Assembly: GCF_030009775.1 (NCBI RefSeq)
Contig: NZ_JASCTH010000049.1
Location: 1 to 40,519, forward strand
Length of the DNA stretch: 40,519 bases
Direction of reading: 5' to 3'
Origin: Actinoplanes sandaracinus
GTDB taxonomy: Bacteria > Actinomycetota > Actinomycetes > Mycobacteriales > Micromonosporaceae
A program made the translations under genes and the position numbers. Of this stretch, positions 27,601 to 35,593 are shown in pieces (position 1 is the stretch's first letter; every line of letters begins with the position of its first letter). The notes under the pieces were generated by a model. That model was not told the DNA's origin. It ran no database searches and worked only from the letters and a program-made list of their open reading frames with translations.

Positions 27601-29754
27601 CGGCGTGCCACGTCAGCCGAGGAGAGCCGCGCGACCACGTTCAGGTACGACCCCGTGGGGCAGCTCGTCGAAGCCACCAGCCCGGACGCCGTCCTGACGA
27701 TCACCCGGGACGTCTTCGGCCGGGTCACCGGCGAGTCGGTCAACGGCCACGCCGTCACCCACACCTACGACGACGGCAACCGCACGGTGTCCCGGGACAC
27801 GCCCGCGGGGGTGCGGACGCTGTGGTCCTTCGACCCGTCCGGCTTCCCCGTCGGCATCGGCATGGCCGGACACGACCTGGCACTCTTCCACGACGCCCAC
27901 GGTCGCCCCGTCGCCGAACAGCTCGATGATTCGGTGACCGTGGTGCGGCACTACGACGCCGGCGACCGGCTCGTCGTCCAGCGGGTCAGCGGCGGCACGG
28001 GACCGGACGTGGAGCGCGCCTTCGGCTATCGGGAGGACGGCTCGCTGACCATCGTGGACGACAGCCGCGAGGGCGCCACCGTCTTCCGCCTCGACGACGA
28101 GGGACGCGTCACCGCGGTGGACGGCCCGGATCGCCGGGAGGACTACCGCTACAACGTCGCCGGTGACCTGGTCGAAGCGTTCTCCCGCAGGGAGAGCGCG
28201 GCGGTTCACGGCGAACGCCTCTATCACGGCACCGACATGATCCAGGCCGGGCAGACCAGCTACCGCTACGACAGCGCGGGGCGGCTGGTGCATCGGCAGG
28301 AGGGAACGCGGGCCTGGACGTTCCGGTGGAACGCCGAGGGCCGGCTGCACGGCGTGATCACGCCGGAAGGCGGCCGGTGGCGGTACCGGTACGACCCACT
28401 CGGGCGGCGGATCGCCACGCAACGACTGACCGACGGGCCGGCGGATGATCCGCTGGACGGCCCGGTGCTGGCACAGACCGACTTCGCCTGGGACGGGCCG
28501 GTGCTGATCGAGGAGTCGGACTCCACCGGCCGCGTCACCACCTGGCAGCACGACCTGGACGGGCTCCGGCCGTTGCTGCAGTGTGACGGCGACCGGCTGC
28601 ACCTTCTGGTCTGCGATCCGAACGGGGCACCGACCGACATGGTGGCCGCCGACGGCGCCGTGACCTGGCGCTCCCGGGCGGCATTGTGGGGCCACCAGCT
28701 CGATCCCGAGCCTGCCGGGGACTCGACGCCGCTGCGCTTTCCCGGCCAGCACGCCGACGCCGAGACCGGGCTGCACTACAACCTGCACCGCTATTACGAC
28801 CCGCGGACCGGCCGTTACCTCAGCCCGGATCCCCTCGGCCTGAGCGCGGGGCCCAGCCCGGTGCGTTACGTTGACGATCCGCTGCTGCAGAGCGACCCGC
28901 TGGGCCTGTCTCCGCGAGCCTGCACCCAGGGTAAGCGGCCTCGCTACGACGACGCCTACGACGACCTGGACGACCTGCTCGACGATGCGGAGATGCTTGC
29001 CGTCGGGAGCGCGCTGAAGAAGGTCAAGGTAAGCGCTCCGAAGACCAAGTTTCCACCGCCACCGGGAAAGCTGCTGGTCAGCGAAATGAAGGCGGCACTG
29101 GCGAAGTACGACTCCGATTTCCATACGGCCGACGTCGGCAAGTTCCACGGTCCCGTGGACAAGAGAGTCGTCCTCTCGAAGGTCGTCGACATTGGCTCCA
29201 AGACCACCAAGCTCGAGGGCTGGTCGGTGGAGTGGCTGAACAAGTTCCAGCGCAGCGATGGCGTCACCGATTATCTCGAGAAGTCCGGCACCAAGAACGT
29301 CTGGGTGCGCGGGCATCTGATCAACGAGGACTTCGGGATCACCGGCTCCACGCACAACTTCGCACCCATGACCAGCAAGGGCAACGGCGCCTTCAAGAAC
29401 GCCTTCGAATCGCGCGTGAAAGACGCGTTCGCGCGCATGGACCAGTTGCAGAGGAACTACCCCGCGGAGTTCAACGCCCTCGGTAAGGAATTCACCGTCG
29501 ACATCAAGGTGACGCTGAGTGACGCGAAGCTGTTCGACGGCGTACCCAATGTGGACGTCGCGGAACTGGCGGTCCCCAAGTACATCAAGGTGGAAGCCCA
29601 ATACATGTTCGACGGCAAGCCACTCGCCGACGATGTCCTGAAGGATCTCAACAAGAGATTCTGGAAAGAGCTGCCGGTCAAGCCCCTGCCGTCGAATCAC
29701 AACATGAATCCGGTGACCGGGCAGTGGGATCCTCCCGTTCCCGGCAAGTTCTGA
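24685..29754 (+). CDS. RHS polymorphic toxin with WXG-like head and nuclease-like tail
   Basis: A 1689-residue contact-type toxin. Residues 1-210 are helical with a WIG turn (TWIGQSGDAFREQF, W57) and coiled-coil stretches, like WXG/LXG heads used for type VII export. Residues 237-275 are very hydrophobic (VALIAGIIAIIIGGPLAWIAL). From about 365 comes the DUF6531-type start (PACGDPVDISTGRVFLPETDLDLPG), then many YD repeats (YDADGR, YDAAGRL, YDPLGRR). The RHS core end is LHYNLHRYYDPRTGRYLSPDPLGL near 1360-1390, closed by a second DPLGLSP. The last 280 residues are the toxin tip. WVRGHLINEDFGITG (H1544) followed by NFAPMT and SKGNGAF suits a His-Me-finger nuclease. AGGAG precedes the ATG. Confidence 0.9.
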   Translation: MPRPSDWWVLDLESDPSPGQPANLVTTGNRLLDFADDARRARQAVDSLQGDGAVLTWIGQSGDAFREQFGELPEQLRKVHDSHRMAGDALLAFAPKLENAQAMADRALADGRAAREQLSGLTGQLQLAQGDAATIGRQATALQQHTDPDPEQIKQAVRDAETAKQRLSDVQGRVATAEQALNAAKSLADQARQLRDGAARECRREIAEASDAGIQPRSFWDKLGEFLKGLWDVICEVAKWVALIAGIIAIIIGGPLAWIALAAGAILLIKAIVDFAQGKGSITDLIFAVLGIIPGVRGLTSLSRLSTLYKAGGFKAIAQAALTSMRNTVRGLANAVTNAARGVVNVVKSGFNKLVNKINTVPVNTSKRSFEIPACGDPVDISTGRVFLPETDLDLPGSPPLLLERTHRSDYRAGRLFGVSWASTLDQRIVVEPDAVHLLAADGTLLTYPVPGAEGPVVPRHGRSLPLRRAGDGFVVTDPATGASLLFAAPETEAEPELAGPVLPATVLDSADAEPARSAALVAIVDRDGGRIEVVRDDVGLPVEVRHGDGRRVTVTTENGRVTALHLIPAGDGAPVLLRTFSYVDGHLAAVAGASGQPMRFSYDADGRMIRWDDSNGQWYAYRYDADGRCVLGEGRDGYFGYRFAYEPEQRRTSAMDSLGHTTVYELNEDLQVVAETDPLGNTTRSEWDTQHRLLSRTDPLGRTTRFLYHPDGSLDAVVRPDGSHARITYRGRRVAAVTVTDDDGRVWRRDYGPAESPDPFTDPLGVDQRMGRQEQADDRPRIAATTVPEAVPGPAAPDSQRMRIGGLSPAVTVLARDDHGRASVLGDTAGWQLSRGWTADGEPAWQMNQAGERDQWQYDAEGNQTAYTDALNRTTRTEYGSFDLVVATVSPTGARTTYDYDAELRLTRVTDPAGRRWHYEYDAAGRLVREADFDGRASDYTYDPAGQLVRMVNAAGESVDFEYDLLGNLVGRRATSAEESRATTFRYDPVGQLVEATSPDAVLTITRDVFGRVTGESVNGHAVTHTYDDGNRTVSRDTPAGVRTLWSFDPSGFPVGIGMAGHDLALFHDAHGRPVAEQLDDSVTVVRHYDAGDRLVVQRVSGGTGPDVERAFGYREDGSLTIVDDSREGATVFRLDDEGRVTAVDGPDRREDYRYNVAGDLVEAFSRRESAAVHGERLYHGTDMIQAGQTSYRYDSAGRLVHRQEGTRAWTFRWNAEGRLHGVITPEGGRWRYRYDPLGRRIATQRLTDGPADDPLDGPVLAQTDFAWDGPVLIEESDSTGRVTTWQHDLDGLRPLLQCDGDRLHLLVCDPNGAPTDMVAADGAVTWRSRAALWGHQLDPEPAGDSTPLRFPGQHADAETGLHYNLHRYYDPRTGRYLSPDPLGLSAGPSPVRYVDDPLLQSDPLGLSPRACTQGKRPRYDDAYDDLDDLLDDAEMLAVGSALKKVKVSAPKTKFPPPPGKLLVSEMKAALAKYDSDFHTADVGKFHGPVDKRVVLSKVVDIGSKTTKLEGWSVEWLNKFQRSDGVTDYLEKSGTKNVWVRGHLINEDFGITGSTHNFAPMTSKGNGAFKNAFESRVKDAFARMDQLQRNYPAEFNALGKEFTVDIKVTLSDAKLFDGVPNVDVAELAVPKYIKVEAQYMFDGKPLADDVLKDLNKRFWKELPVKPLPSNHNMNPVTGQWDPPVPGKF

Positions 29755-29772
29755 GGGCAGGGAGGTCGACGG

Positions 29773-30075
29773 ATGGCTTCGTCCGATCAGTTGAAGGTGG
29801 ACCTGAGCGGCCTGGAAGAGCTGGCCACCACGCTCGAACGCATCCGGGAGGGCATGAACACCACGGACCGCTGGATGTTGCAGTTCGCCGGTGAGCTCGG
29901 CGGCGACGACGTCGATGACGCCCTCGACGACTTCGAGTCGCACTGGAGCGACGGGCGGTCCCGGGTGGACAAGAACTGTGAACGTCTGGCCAAGAGCGCC
30001 AAGCAGGCGGTGGAGCACTTCCGCAAGGTCGACGAGGAACTGACGAAAGAACTCCGGGAACAGGTGAAGAATTGA
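29773..30075 (+). CDS. WXG100-like small helical protein
   Basis: A 100-residue, highly charged helical protein with the turn HWSDG (W58) in its centre, between two long helices (LSGLEELATTLERIREGM and CERLAKSAKQAVEHFRKVDEELTKEL). Size and shape suit the WXG100/ESAT-6 family, though the motif is W-S-D-G rather than W-x-G. It is probably a secretion partner or adaptor for the RHS toxin just 18 bp upstream. GGAGG seven bases before ATG supports the start. Its stop overlaps the next gene. It could also be an immunity protein, but the helix-turn-helix hairpin shape argues against that. Confidence 0.75.
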   Translation: MASSDQLKVDLSGLEELATTLERIREGMNTTDRWMLQFAGELGGDDVDDALDDFESHWSDGRSRVDKNCERLAKSAKQAVEHFRKVDEELTKELREQVKN

Positions 30076-30683
30076 CAGAACCCACCGGCTTCGCGATCAC
30101 CGTTCCGGACTCGTGGTTCGAGATCGACGTGCATCCGGACACCCGCAACAGCGCGATCAGCGCGCTGGTGAGCGACCGGGTCCGGGTGGTGCCCGAGCTG
30201 GCGCCGCATCGGGCGGCGCTGACCCGGGCGCTGCGCGGCGTCGCCCGGACCGCCTACGCCAACGGCGCCGCTTACTGCGGGGCGATGGTGCAGGGCTTCG
30301 ACGAGGCGCTGCTGACGGCGAGCGTCACGGTGACGATCCTGCGGGCCCCGAACGAGGAGTCGGATGCCGCATCGGTCACCGCCCAGTTGCGGTCACTGCC
30401 GCGGATCGGCGCGGACGGTCCGTGGCGTGAGGTGGTGCAGGCCGATCTGCCCGGAATCGGCAGTGTGCCGCGGACTCGGGGCGTCACGGACGTCGTGCTG
30501 CCCGAAGGGGAGGGTTGGATCCGGTCTGTCACGATGCAGACCTTCGTGCCCTTTCCCGGTGAGCGGGACGGCCGGATCGCCGTGATCACCGGGAGCTCGC
30601 CCATCCTGCCGCTGACCGAGGATCTGCTGGATCTCTTCGACGCGATCAGCGGCACATTCCGATTCATCTCGCCGGACTCCTGA
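30072..30683 (+). CDS. Type VII locus companion protein, unknown function
   Basis: A 203-residue protein without signal or membrane span. It starts TEPTGFAITVPDSWFEIDVHPDTR and has an alpha/beta pattern (LTASVTVTILRAP, GVTDVVLPEGEGWIRSVTMQTFVPF, RIAVITGSSPILPLTEDLLDLFDAI). Proteins that start with 'F.I.VP..W.E.D' are common beside WXG100 genes in Actinobacteria; no role is known to me. The TTG start overlaps the previous stop by four bases (TTGA), so translation is coupled. It may be a chaperone for the toxin or WXG partner. It is also the best-placed candidate for immunity, which the sequence cannot confirm. Confidence 0.7.
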   Translation: MTEPTGFAITVPDSWFEIDVHPDTRNSAISALVSDRVRVVPELAPHRAALTRALRGVARTAYANGAAYCGAMVQGFDEALLTASVTVTILRAPNEESDAASVTAQLRSLPRIGADGPWREVVQADLPGIGSVPRTRGVTDVVLPEGEGWIRSVTMQTFVPFPGERDGRIAVITGSSPILPLTEDLLDLFDAISGTFRFISPDS

Positions 30684-30750
30684 CCGCCCCTCGGTCGCCG
30701 GCCCCATCACCGGGAGCGAAGGCTCCCGCCGCACGAAGGGAAATGCCGTC

Positions 30751-31047
30751 ATGGCGAACGTCAACGTCACTTACGGGGACATGCAGAATGCCGCGAACCG
30801 GCTCACGCGTGGAAAGGACGAGGTCCTCGACAAGCTGAACGAGCTGCGCCGGATGGTGAACGAGCTGGTCAACGGCGGCTACGTCACGGACTCGTCGAGC
30901 AAGCAGTTCGAGCAGTCGTACGACGAGTTCAACCAGGGCGCCACCAAGATGGCCGAGGGCCTCGAGGGCATGGGCAAGTACCTCACCGCCGCGGCCGACG
31001 CGTTCAAGCAGGCCGACGAGGAACTGGCCAAGGCGCTCAAGAGCTGA
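30751..31047 (+). CDS. ESAT-6-like WXG100 protein
   Basis: A 98-residue helical hairpin: VTYGDMQNAANRLTRGKDEVLDKLNELRRMVNELV, turn NGGYVTDSSSKQF, then YDEFNQGATKMAEGLEGMGKYLTAAADAF. The C-terminus ends AFKQADEELAKALKS and fits the YxxxD/E-type export tail in a loose form (FKQADEEL). The turn has G-Y instead of W-x-G, as in some Actinobacteria and Firmicutes members. It is probably the main small substrate and partner of the ATPase encoded on the opposite strand. GAAGGGAA lies nine bases before the ATG. It is followed by a strong terminator. Confidence 0.88.
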   Translation: MANVNVTYGDMQNAANRLTRGKDEVLDKLNELRRMVNELVNGGYVTDSSSKQFEQSYDEFNQGATKMAEGLEGMGKYLTAAADAFKQADEELAKALKS

Positions 31048-31063
31048 GCGGTCACCAGGTGAC

Positions 31064-31097
31064 ACGGGGCCGGCCGGGATCACCCGGCCGGCCCCGT
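31064..31097. terminator. Bidirectional terminator between WXG100 gene and ATPase gene
   Basis: A perfect 15-bp stem (31064-31078 and 31083-31097; ACGGGGCCGGCCGGG) with the loop ATCA lies between two convergent stop codons, 17 bases after one and 5 bases before the other. Confidence 0.85.
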
Positions 31098-31101
31098 CGC
31101 G

Positions 31102-34100
31102 TCAACGCGGCACCTGCACCACGATCGGCTCGCCGTCACCCAGGTAGAGCAGGGCCCGTCCCGGCTGGACCGGCTGGCCCACCGCGGTCCGGGGCAGGCG
31201 CACCCCGACCAGATCGCCGTCGGTGCGGTTCTGTGGCGACAACAGAGCCCCGCGGCGGGACTTGCGGGCGTCCACCAGCCAGCCGGTGAACCCGGCGCTC
31301 AGGTCCTCCGGGTCACCGGCGTAGACGATCGCCAGTTCCCGCCGGTCACCGCCGCGCAGAATGTTCCGCAGTTCCCCCGACGCGGCGACGTCCCGCAGCG
31401 CCTCCGCGTCGTCCACCGCGATCAGCGTCCGGCCGGTCACCTTGTCCAGCGCCGCGGTGAACTCGGCGGCGTCGACGTCTGGGCCGGTGAACGCCGCGAT
31501 CACTCCCGGCTGAGCGGCGAGATCTCGCAACGGTGAGGTCCGCGGTGCCATCAGGATCACCTGCTGTCCGGCGTCCAGGGCGCACCGGGTCAACGCGACC
31601 AGCGCCGTGCTGCGGCCGGACTTCGGCGGGCCGCCCACCGCGAAGGCCGGGACTCCTTCGGCAAGGTCCGGGCCGAACGCGGCCAACTGGTCCCCGCCCA
31701 CGCCGAACAGCAGCCAGCCGGCGCCCGCGTCTGCCGGGCGCAGGGCCGCGACCTCGGCGTACGAAATCTGGGCCGGCAACTCGCCGAGCCGGAACGGCCG
31801 CGCCGCGGCAGGCACCGAGGCGTCGCGTTCCCGGGCCCAGCGCCCGATCTGCGCCAGGGCGGCGGCCTGGCCGGGACCGCTCGCCTCGCCCGGCAGCAGC
31901 GCGATCTGGACCTCGACGCCGGAACCGGCCCGCAACGCGCGGCCCGGCGCCATCTGCGGTGGCACACCGCGCACCGGGATCCCGGCCAGCGACATGTCAC
32001 CGGGATCAGGCATGCGCAGCACGATCTTCTCCTCGGAGAGCGTGGCGATCCGCCCGGTCAGCACCGAGCGGTCTCCGGAGACGATCAGGTGTACGCCACA
32101 GCTGGCCCCCTCCCGCAGGAACCGCAGAAGCACGTCGGTCAGAGCACCGGCGTCGAGTTCGCCGAGCGAGGCGAGGAAGCCCTCCCAGCTGTCCAGCAGC
32201 AGCACGATGTGTGCCAGTGGCCCGTCCGGTGTGGTGGCCGCGCGCTGCTCGGTCAGGTCGGCGAACCCGCCGGCGGCGAGGATCGCCTGCCGGCGGCGGA
32301 TCTCGTCGTCCAGCCGGCGGATCAGCCGTACCGCACGTTCGACCTGGACCCGGGTCACCACCGCGCCGCAGTGCGGCAGTTCGGCCGTCGCGAGCAGGGC
32401 GCCGTTGCCGCAGTCCAGGCCGTACAGATGCAGGTCGGCCGTGGAGTAGGTGCGGGCCAGCGAGCCGGCGATCGTGCGCAGGACCTGCGAGCGGCCGGTA
32501 CGCGGCGCGCCCGCCACCACCAGGTGACCGAACGTCTCCAGCTCCACGACCGCGGTGTGGCGAGCCTGCTGAGCCGGCAGGTCGTCGATGCCGTACGGCG
32601 CGCCGGCGTCCGCCCGCAGCTCGTCCACGGTGATGCTGGACGGCAGCGCCGGCAGCCACGGACTGTGCTGGGGCGGGATACCGCCGGCCTCGGCGGCGGC
32701 GCTGATCGCCTTCACCAGGACCTGCAGGTCGGTGACGTCCTCCTGGTCGTCCCGGCGGTTCACTCGCTCGTCCTCGGCAGGCTGGCCCAGATCGGTCCAG
32801 CCGAGCGGGCGTACCGAGGGATCGGGCAGGTCGGCCAGCCGCGGACCGGACCGGCGGCCGCCGACCCGGGCCGCCTGGAAAGGCACCAGGGAGGCGTGGC
32901 CGAGCCGGACGTACGCCCGGCCGGGTGTGCTCTTGGCGATCCGCGCCGCGTCCGGGGCGTTGATCACGTCCTGGCTCTCCGAGGCGTCGGTGACCCGCAG
33001 GGCGATCCGCAGATTGGTGTTGGCCCGGATCTCCGGGGAGACCACACCACCGGGGCGCTGGGTGGCCAGCAGCAGGTGGATGCCGAGGGACCGGCCCCGC
33101 TGGGCGATGTTGACCAGACCGGTGACGAAGTCCGGCAAGTCACGGACCATCGATGCGAACTCGTCGATGACGATCAGCAGCCGGGGCAGCGGCGCACGGC
33201 CGGGGTCACGGTCGGCCGACCGGACATAGTCCTCGATGTCCTTCGCCCCGGCGGCGGCCAGCAGGTGCTCACGGCGCCGCAACTCGGCGCCGAGCGACTC
33301 CAGCGCCCGGCGGACCAGGTGTTCATCCAGGTCGGTGACCATGCCGACGGTGTGGGGGAGCCGTACGCAGTCGCCGAAGGCACTGCCGCCCTTGTAGTCG
33401 ACGAGCACGAACGTCATGGCGTCCGGCCTGTTCGCCACCGCCAGCGAGGCCACCACGGTCTGCAACAGCTCCGACTTGCCCGAGCCGGTAGTGCCGGCGA
33501 TCAAGCCGTGCGGGCCGTCACGCCGCAGATCGATCTCGAAGGGGCCGTCGTAGGACTCGCCGACCACCGCGGCCGTGCTGCGGCCGCCCATCCGCCACCG
33601 GGCCAGGATGGTGTCCGCGCCGGGCGGCTCCAGGGCCAGCACGTCGAGCAGGCGGCTGGATGAGGGCAGCACGGCGTCCTCGTCGTCGTCGCTCACGTCC
33701 CGCAACGGGGCCAGCGCCCGCGCCACCCGGGCACACCAGGCCGAGTCCAGGTAGTCGGGGCGTACGCCGGTCACCCCGTCGCTGTCGGCCTGCGTCACGT
33801 GCAGCCCGGCGCCGGTGACCTCGACCACTGCCTGGCACTCGGCCGGCAGCAGCCGCCGGTCGTTGTCCAGGCACAGCGCGTAGATGCCGACCGCCGGACC
33901 GGCGCGCAGCAACTGCACCACCCCGGGCAGCGAGCGCAGGCGGCGGGAACCGTCGAGCACCACCAGGATGTCCGGCTCGCCGGCGGGGACATCACGGGCG
34001 TCGGTACGCACACTCGCCCGCTGAACACACATCTCCAGCAGTTCGGCGACCCGCCGGCTGACCGAGTCCGCGTCGGTGCCGATCAGCACGGCCGGGCCGG

Positions 34101-35454
34101 ACTCGCCCGGCGGCCGGGCGTGCGGCAGCCACCGCGTCCAGTCCCAGCACTCCCGGCCATTCGGCTCGGTCAGCACCACGATCTGCAAGTCGTCGGGACT
34201 GTGCAGGACCGCCGCCTGCACCACCGCCCACCGGCCCAGGGCACGCGCGGTGCCGTCGCCACCGGCGATGCCGACCACGCCCCGCTCGCGCAGCGGAACC
34301 GTCGCCGGCACGTCGCCCGAACTCCACCGGCTGGACCGGCGGTGCTCCTCCTGCTCCATGTCCTCCACCGTCACCTCGGACGGCTGCACCGCGGTGCCCA
34401 CCCGCAGCCGCAGGTAGTCGCTGTCGCGGCGGCGCCGTTCCCACAGCCGGTGCCGCGGGCCGACCGCGATGCCCTGGACCGTCGCCGGGTCCGGGTAGAG
34501 GTGCCGGCGTTCGTTGCGCTCCAACCGGACCGCCTCACGGATGTCCGCCTCGATGCCGGCCCGCCGGGTACGGAACTCGCTCATCTGCTCGGCGAACGAA
34601 CGACGGCCCTGCCGCCGGTTGACGATGTGGTTGCCGAGCATCGACAACGGGCTGAGCAGCGCCAGGAACAGCATGGTGGTGTTGCCGGTGAGCAGCATCA
34701 GCGCGACCGCGGCGACCAGGGGCAGCAGCGCCATCAGCCACGGCAGCCGGGAGCGAGCGCCCTCGACCGGCGGGGCGGGCAGCCGGAAACGGGTCTGCCG
34801 CGGGACCGGAAGGATCCTCGGTGGACGGTTGTAGTCGATCGTGACGCTGTCGGTGGACATCTGCAACGCCGCGTCCGCCAGTTCGTACTGCGCCAGTTCG
34901 AGCACCGTCGCGCCGATCGTGACATGCTCGCCGACCGACCACTCGGTCCGGCTCTCGACCGGTTCGCCCTCGATCTCCAGGGCCGCCCCAGCGGCCGGCT
35001 CGATCCAGCAGCGGCCGCTCAGGTCGACCGTCAGGCGGGCCGCCACCGGCGCCAGCCCCTGATCCGGAACGGTCACCCAGCAGGCGTCGCCCGAACCGAG
35101 ATCGCCCACGCCCGCGCCGAGGGCGTGCGCCGTGCCGGCCGCGGGGCCGCCGGTGACGCGCACCTCCATGAGCCCCGCCGGGCCGGGAAGCGGGTCGCCG
35201 CCGGGCGCGTCCAGGCCGACGACGGCACCCTCGCGCAGCGCCGACTCGGCGAGGGTGAGCGTCGGATCCAGCGGGCGGCCGTGCACGTACAGGGTGGCCG
35301 AGCCATCCGGGCCGCCGGTGCGATGTGCGGCGTCGCGCAGCAGCGACTGCAACACCCGGCCGAGATCACCCACCCGGTTGCCCGCGTCGGCCGTCACGGC
35401 CACGTCGGCTCGTTCGCTGGTACGTGGATCGACAACAGTCAGTAAAAACCGCAC
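31102..35454 (-). CDS. Type VII secretion ATPase, EccC/EssC type with FHA-like N-terminus
   Basis: A 1450-residue membrane ATPase that recognises and moves WXG100 substrates. Residues 1-75 (VRFLLTVVDPRTSERADV) and 90-190 (VRVTGGPAAGTAHALGAG, GEHVTIGATVLELA) look like tandem FHA/ubiquitin-like domains, as in Bacillus YukB and staphylococcal EssC. Two membrane spans lie at about 237-278. Three FtsK/SpoIIIE domains follow. The first has a full Walker A (GTTGSGKS, K660) and Walker B (LLIVIDEF, D764). The second and third have Arg for the P-loop Lys (PRTGRS, R988; PKSGRS, R1281). GTG 35454 with GGAG five bases upstream is chosen over TTG 35508. Confidence 0.93.
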   Translation of the reverse strand: MRFLLTVVDPRTSERADVAVTADAGNRVGDLGRVLQSLLRDAAHRTGGPDGSATLYVHGRPLDPTLTLAESALREGAVVGLDAPGGDPLPGPAGLMEVRVTGGPAAGTAHALGAGVGDLGSGDACWVTVPDQGLAPVAARLTVDLSGRCWIEPAAGAALEIEGEPVESRTEWSVGEHVTIGATVLELAQYELADAALQMSTDSVTIDYNRPPRILPVPRQTRFRLPAPPVEGARSRLPWLMALLPLVAAVALMLLTGNTTMLFLALLSPLSMLGNHIVNRRQGRRSFAEQMSEFRTRRAGIEADIREAVRLERNERRHLYPDPATVQGIAVGPRHRLWERRRRDSDYLRLRVGTAVQPSEVTVEDMEQEEHRRSSRWSSGDVPATVPLRERGVVGIAGGDGTARALGRWAVVQAAVLHSPDDLQIVVLTEPNGRECWDWTRWLPHARPPGESGPAVLIGTDADSVSRRVAELLEMCVQRASVRTDARDVPAGEPDILVVLDGSRRLRSLPGVVQLLRAGPAVGIYALCLDNDRRLLPAECQAVVEVTGAGLHVTQADSDGVTGVRPDYLDSAWCARVARALAPLRDVSDDDEDAVLPSSSRLLDVLALEPPGADTILARWRMGGRSTAAVVGESYDGPFEIDLRRDGPHGLIAGTTGSGKSELLQTVVASLAVANRPDAMTFVLVDYKGGSAFGDCVRLPHTVGMVTDLDEHLVRRALESLGAELRRREHLLAAAGAKDIEDYVRSADRDPGRAPLPRLLIVIDEFASMVRDLPDFVTGLVNIAQRGRSLGIHLLLATQRPGGVVSPEIRANTNLRIALRVTDASESQDVINAPDAARIAKSTPGRAYVRLGHASLVPFQAARVGGRRSGPRLADLPDPSVRPLGWTDLGQPAEDERVNRRDDQEDVTDLQVLVKAISAAAEAGGIPPQHSPWLPALPSSITVDELRADAGAPYGIDDLPAQQARHTAVVELETFGHLVVAGAPRTGRSQVLRTIAGSLARTYSTADLHLYGLDCGNGALLATAELPHCGAVVTRVQVERAVRLIRRLDDEIRRRQAILAAGGFADLTEQRAATTPDGPLAHIVLLLDSWEGFLASLGELDAGALTDVLLRFLREGASCGVHLIVSGDRSVLTGRIATLSEEKIVLRMPDPGDMSLAGIPVRGVPPQMAPGRALRAGSGVEVQIALLPGEASGPGQAAALAQIGRWARERDASVPAAARPFRLGELPAQISYAEVAALRPADAGAGWLLFGVGGDQLAAFGPDLAEGVPAFAVGGPPKSGRSTALVALTRCALDAGQQVILMAPRTSPLRDLAAQPGVIAAFTGPDVDAAEFTAALDKVTGRTLIAVDDAEALRDVAASGELRNILRGGDRRELAIVYAGDPEDLSAGFTGWLVDARKSRRGALLSPQNRTDGDLVGVRLPRTAVGQPVQPGRALLYLGDGEPIVVQVPR

Positions 35455-35532
35455 TGAATCTCCGTTTTCGTCGCAAGGTCCACTCGGCATTCCATCGCCA
35501 TCGGTCAAGGGGCGGGACGGCGGACTGGCTTA

Positions 35533-35560
35533 TGGACACATGGGATGACACGCGTAGTAT
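35533..35560 (+). promoter_or_regulatory. Candidate promoter for the LysM-protein gene
   Basis: TGGACA (35533-35538) and TAGTAT (35555-35560) are separated by 16 bases, close to the TTGACA/TANNNT pattern of housekeeping sigma factors in actinomycetes. Transcription would start about 27 bases before ATG 35594. A promoter for the divergent ATPase gene should lie in the same 139-bp gap, but I do not see a clear one. Confidence 0.45.
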
Positions 35561-35593
35561 TTTCGCGTTCGTCCAATCATCTCAGGGGATTCC

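Noticed and set aside
26400..28450. Possible CRISPR or DNA-repeat array
   Set aside because: The recurring sequence motifs are codons for YD repeats within the RHS protein, with variable spacing and no identical repeats.
27613..30018. An 801-residue open frame on the minus strand opposite the RHS gene
   Set aside because: It mirrors the RHS repeats on the coding strand; composition rich in Val, Arg, His and Gln and no domain recognisable.
33799..35445. A 548-residue plus-strand open frame opposite the type VII ATPase
   Set aside because: Antisense to FHA, membrane and FtsK regions of a clear gene; no domain of its own.
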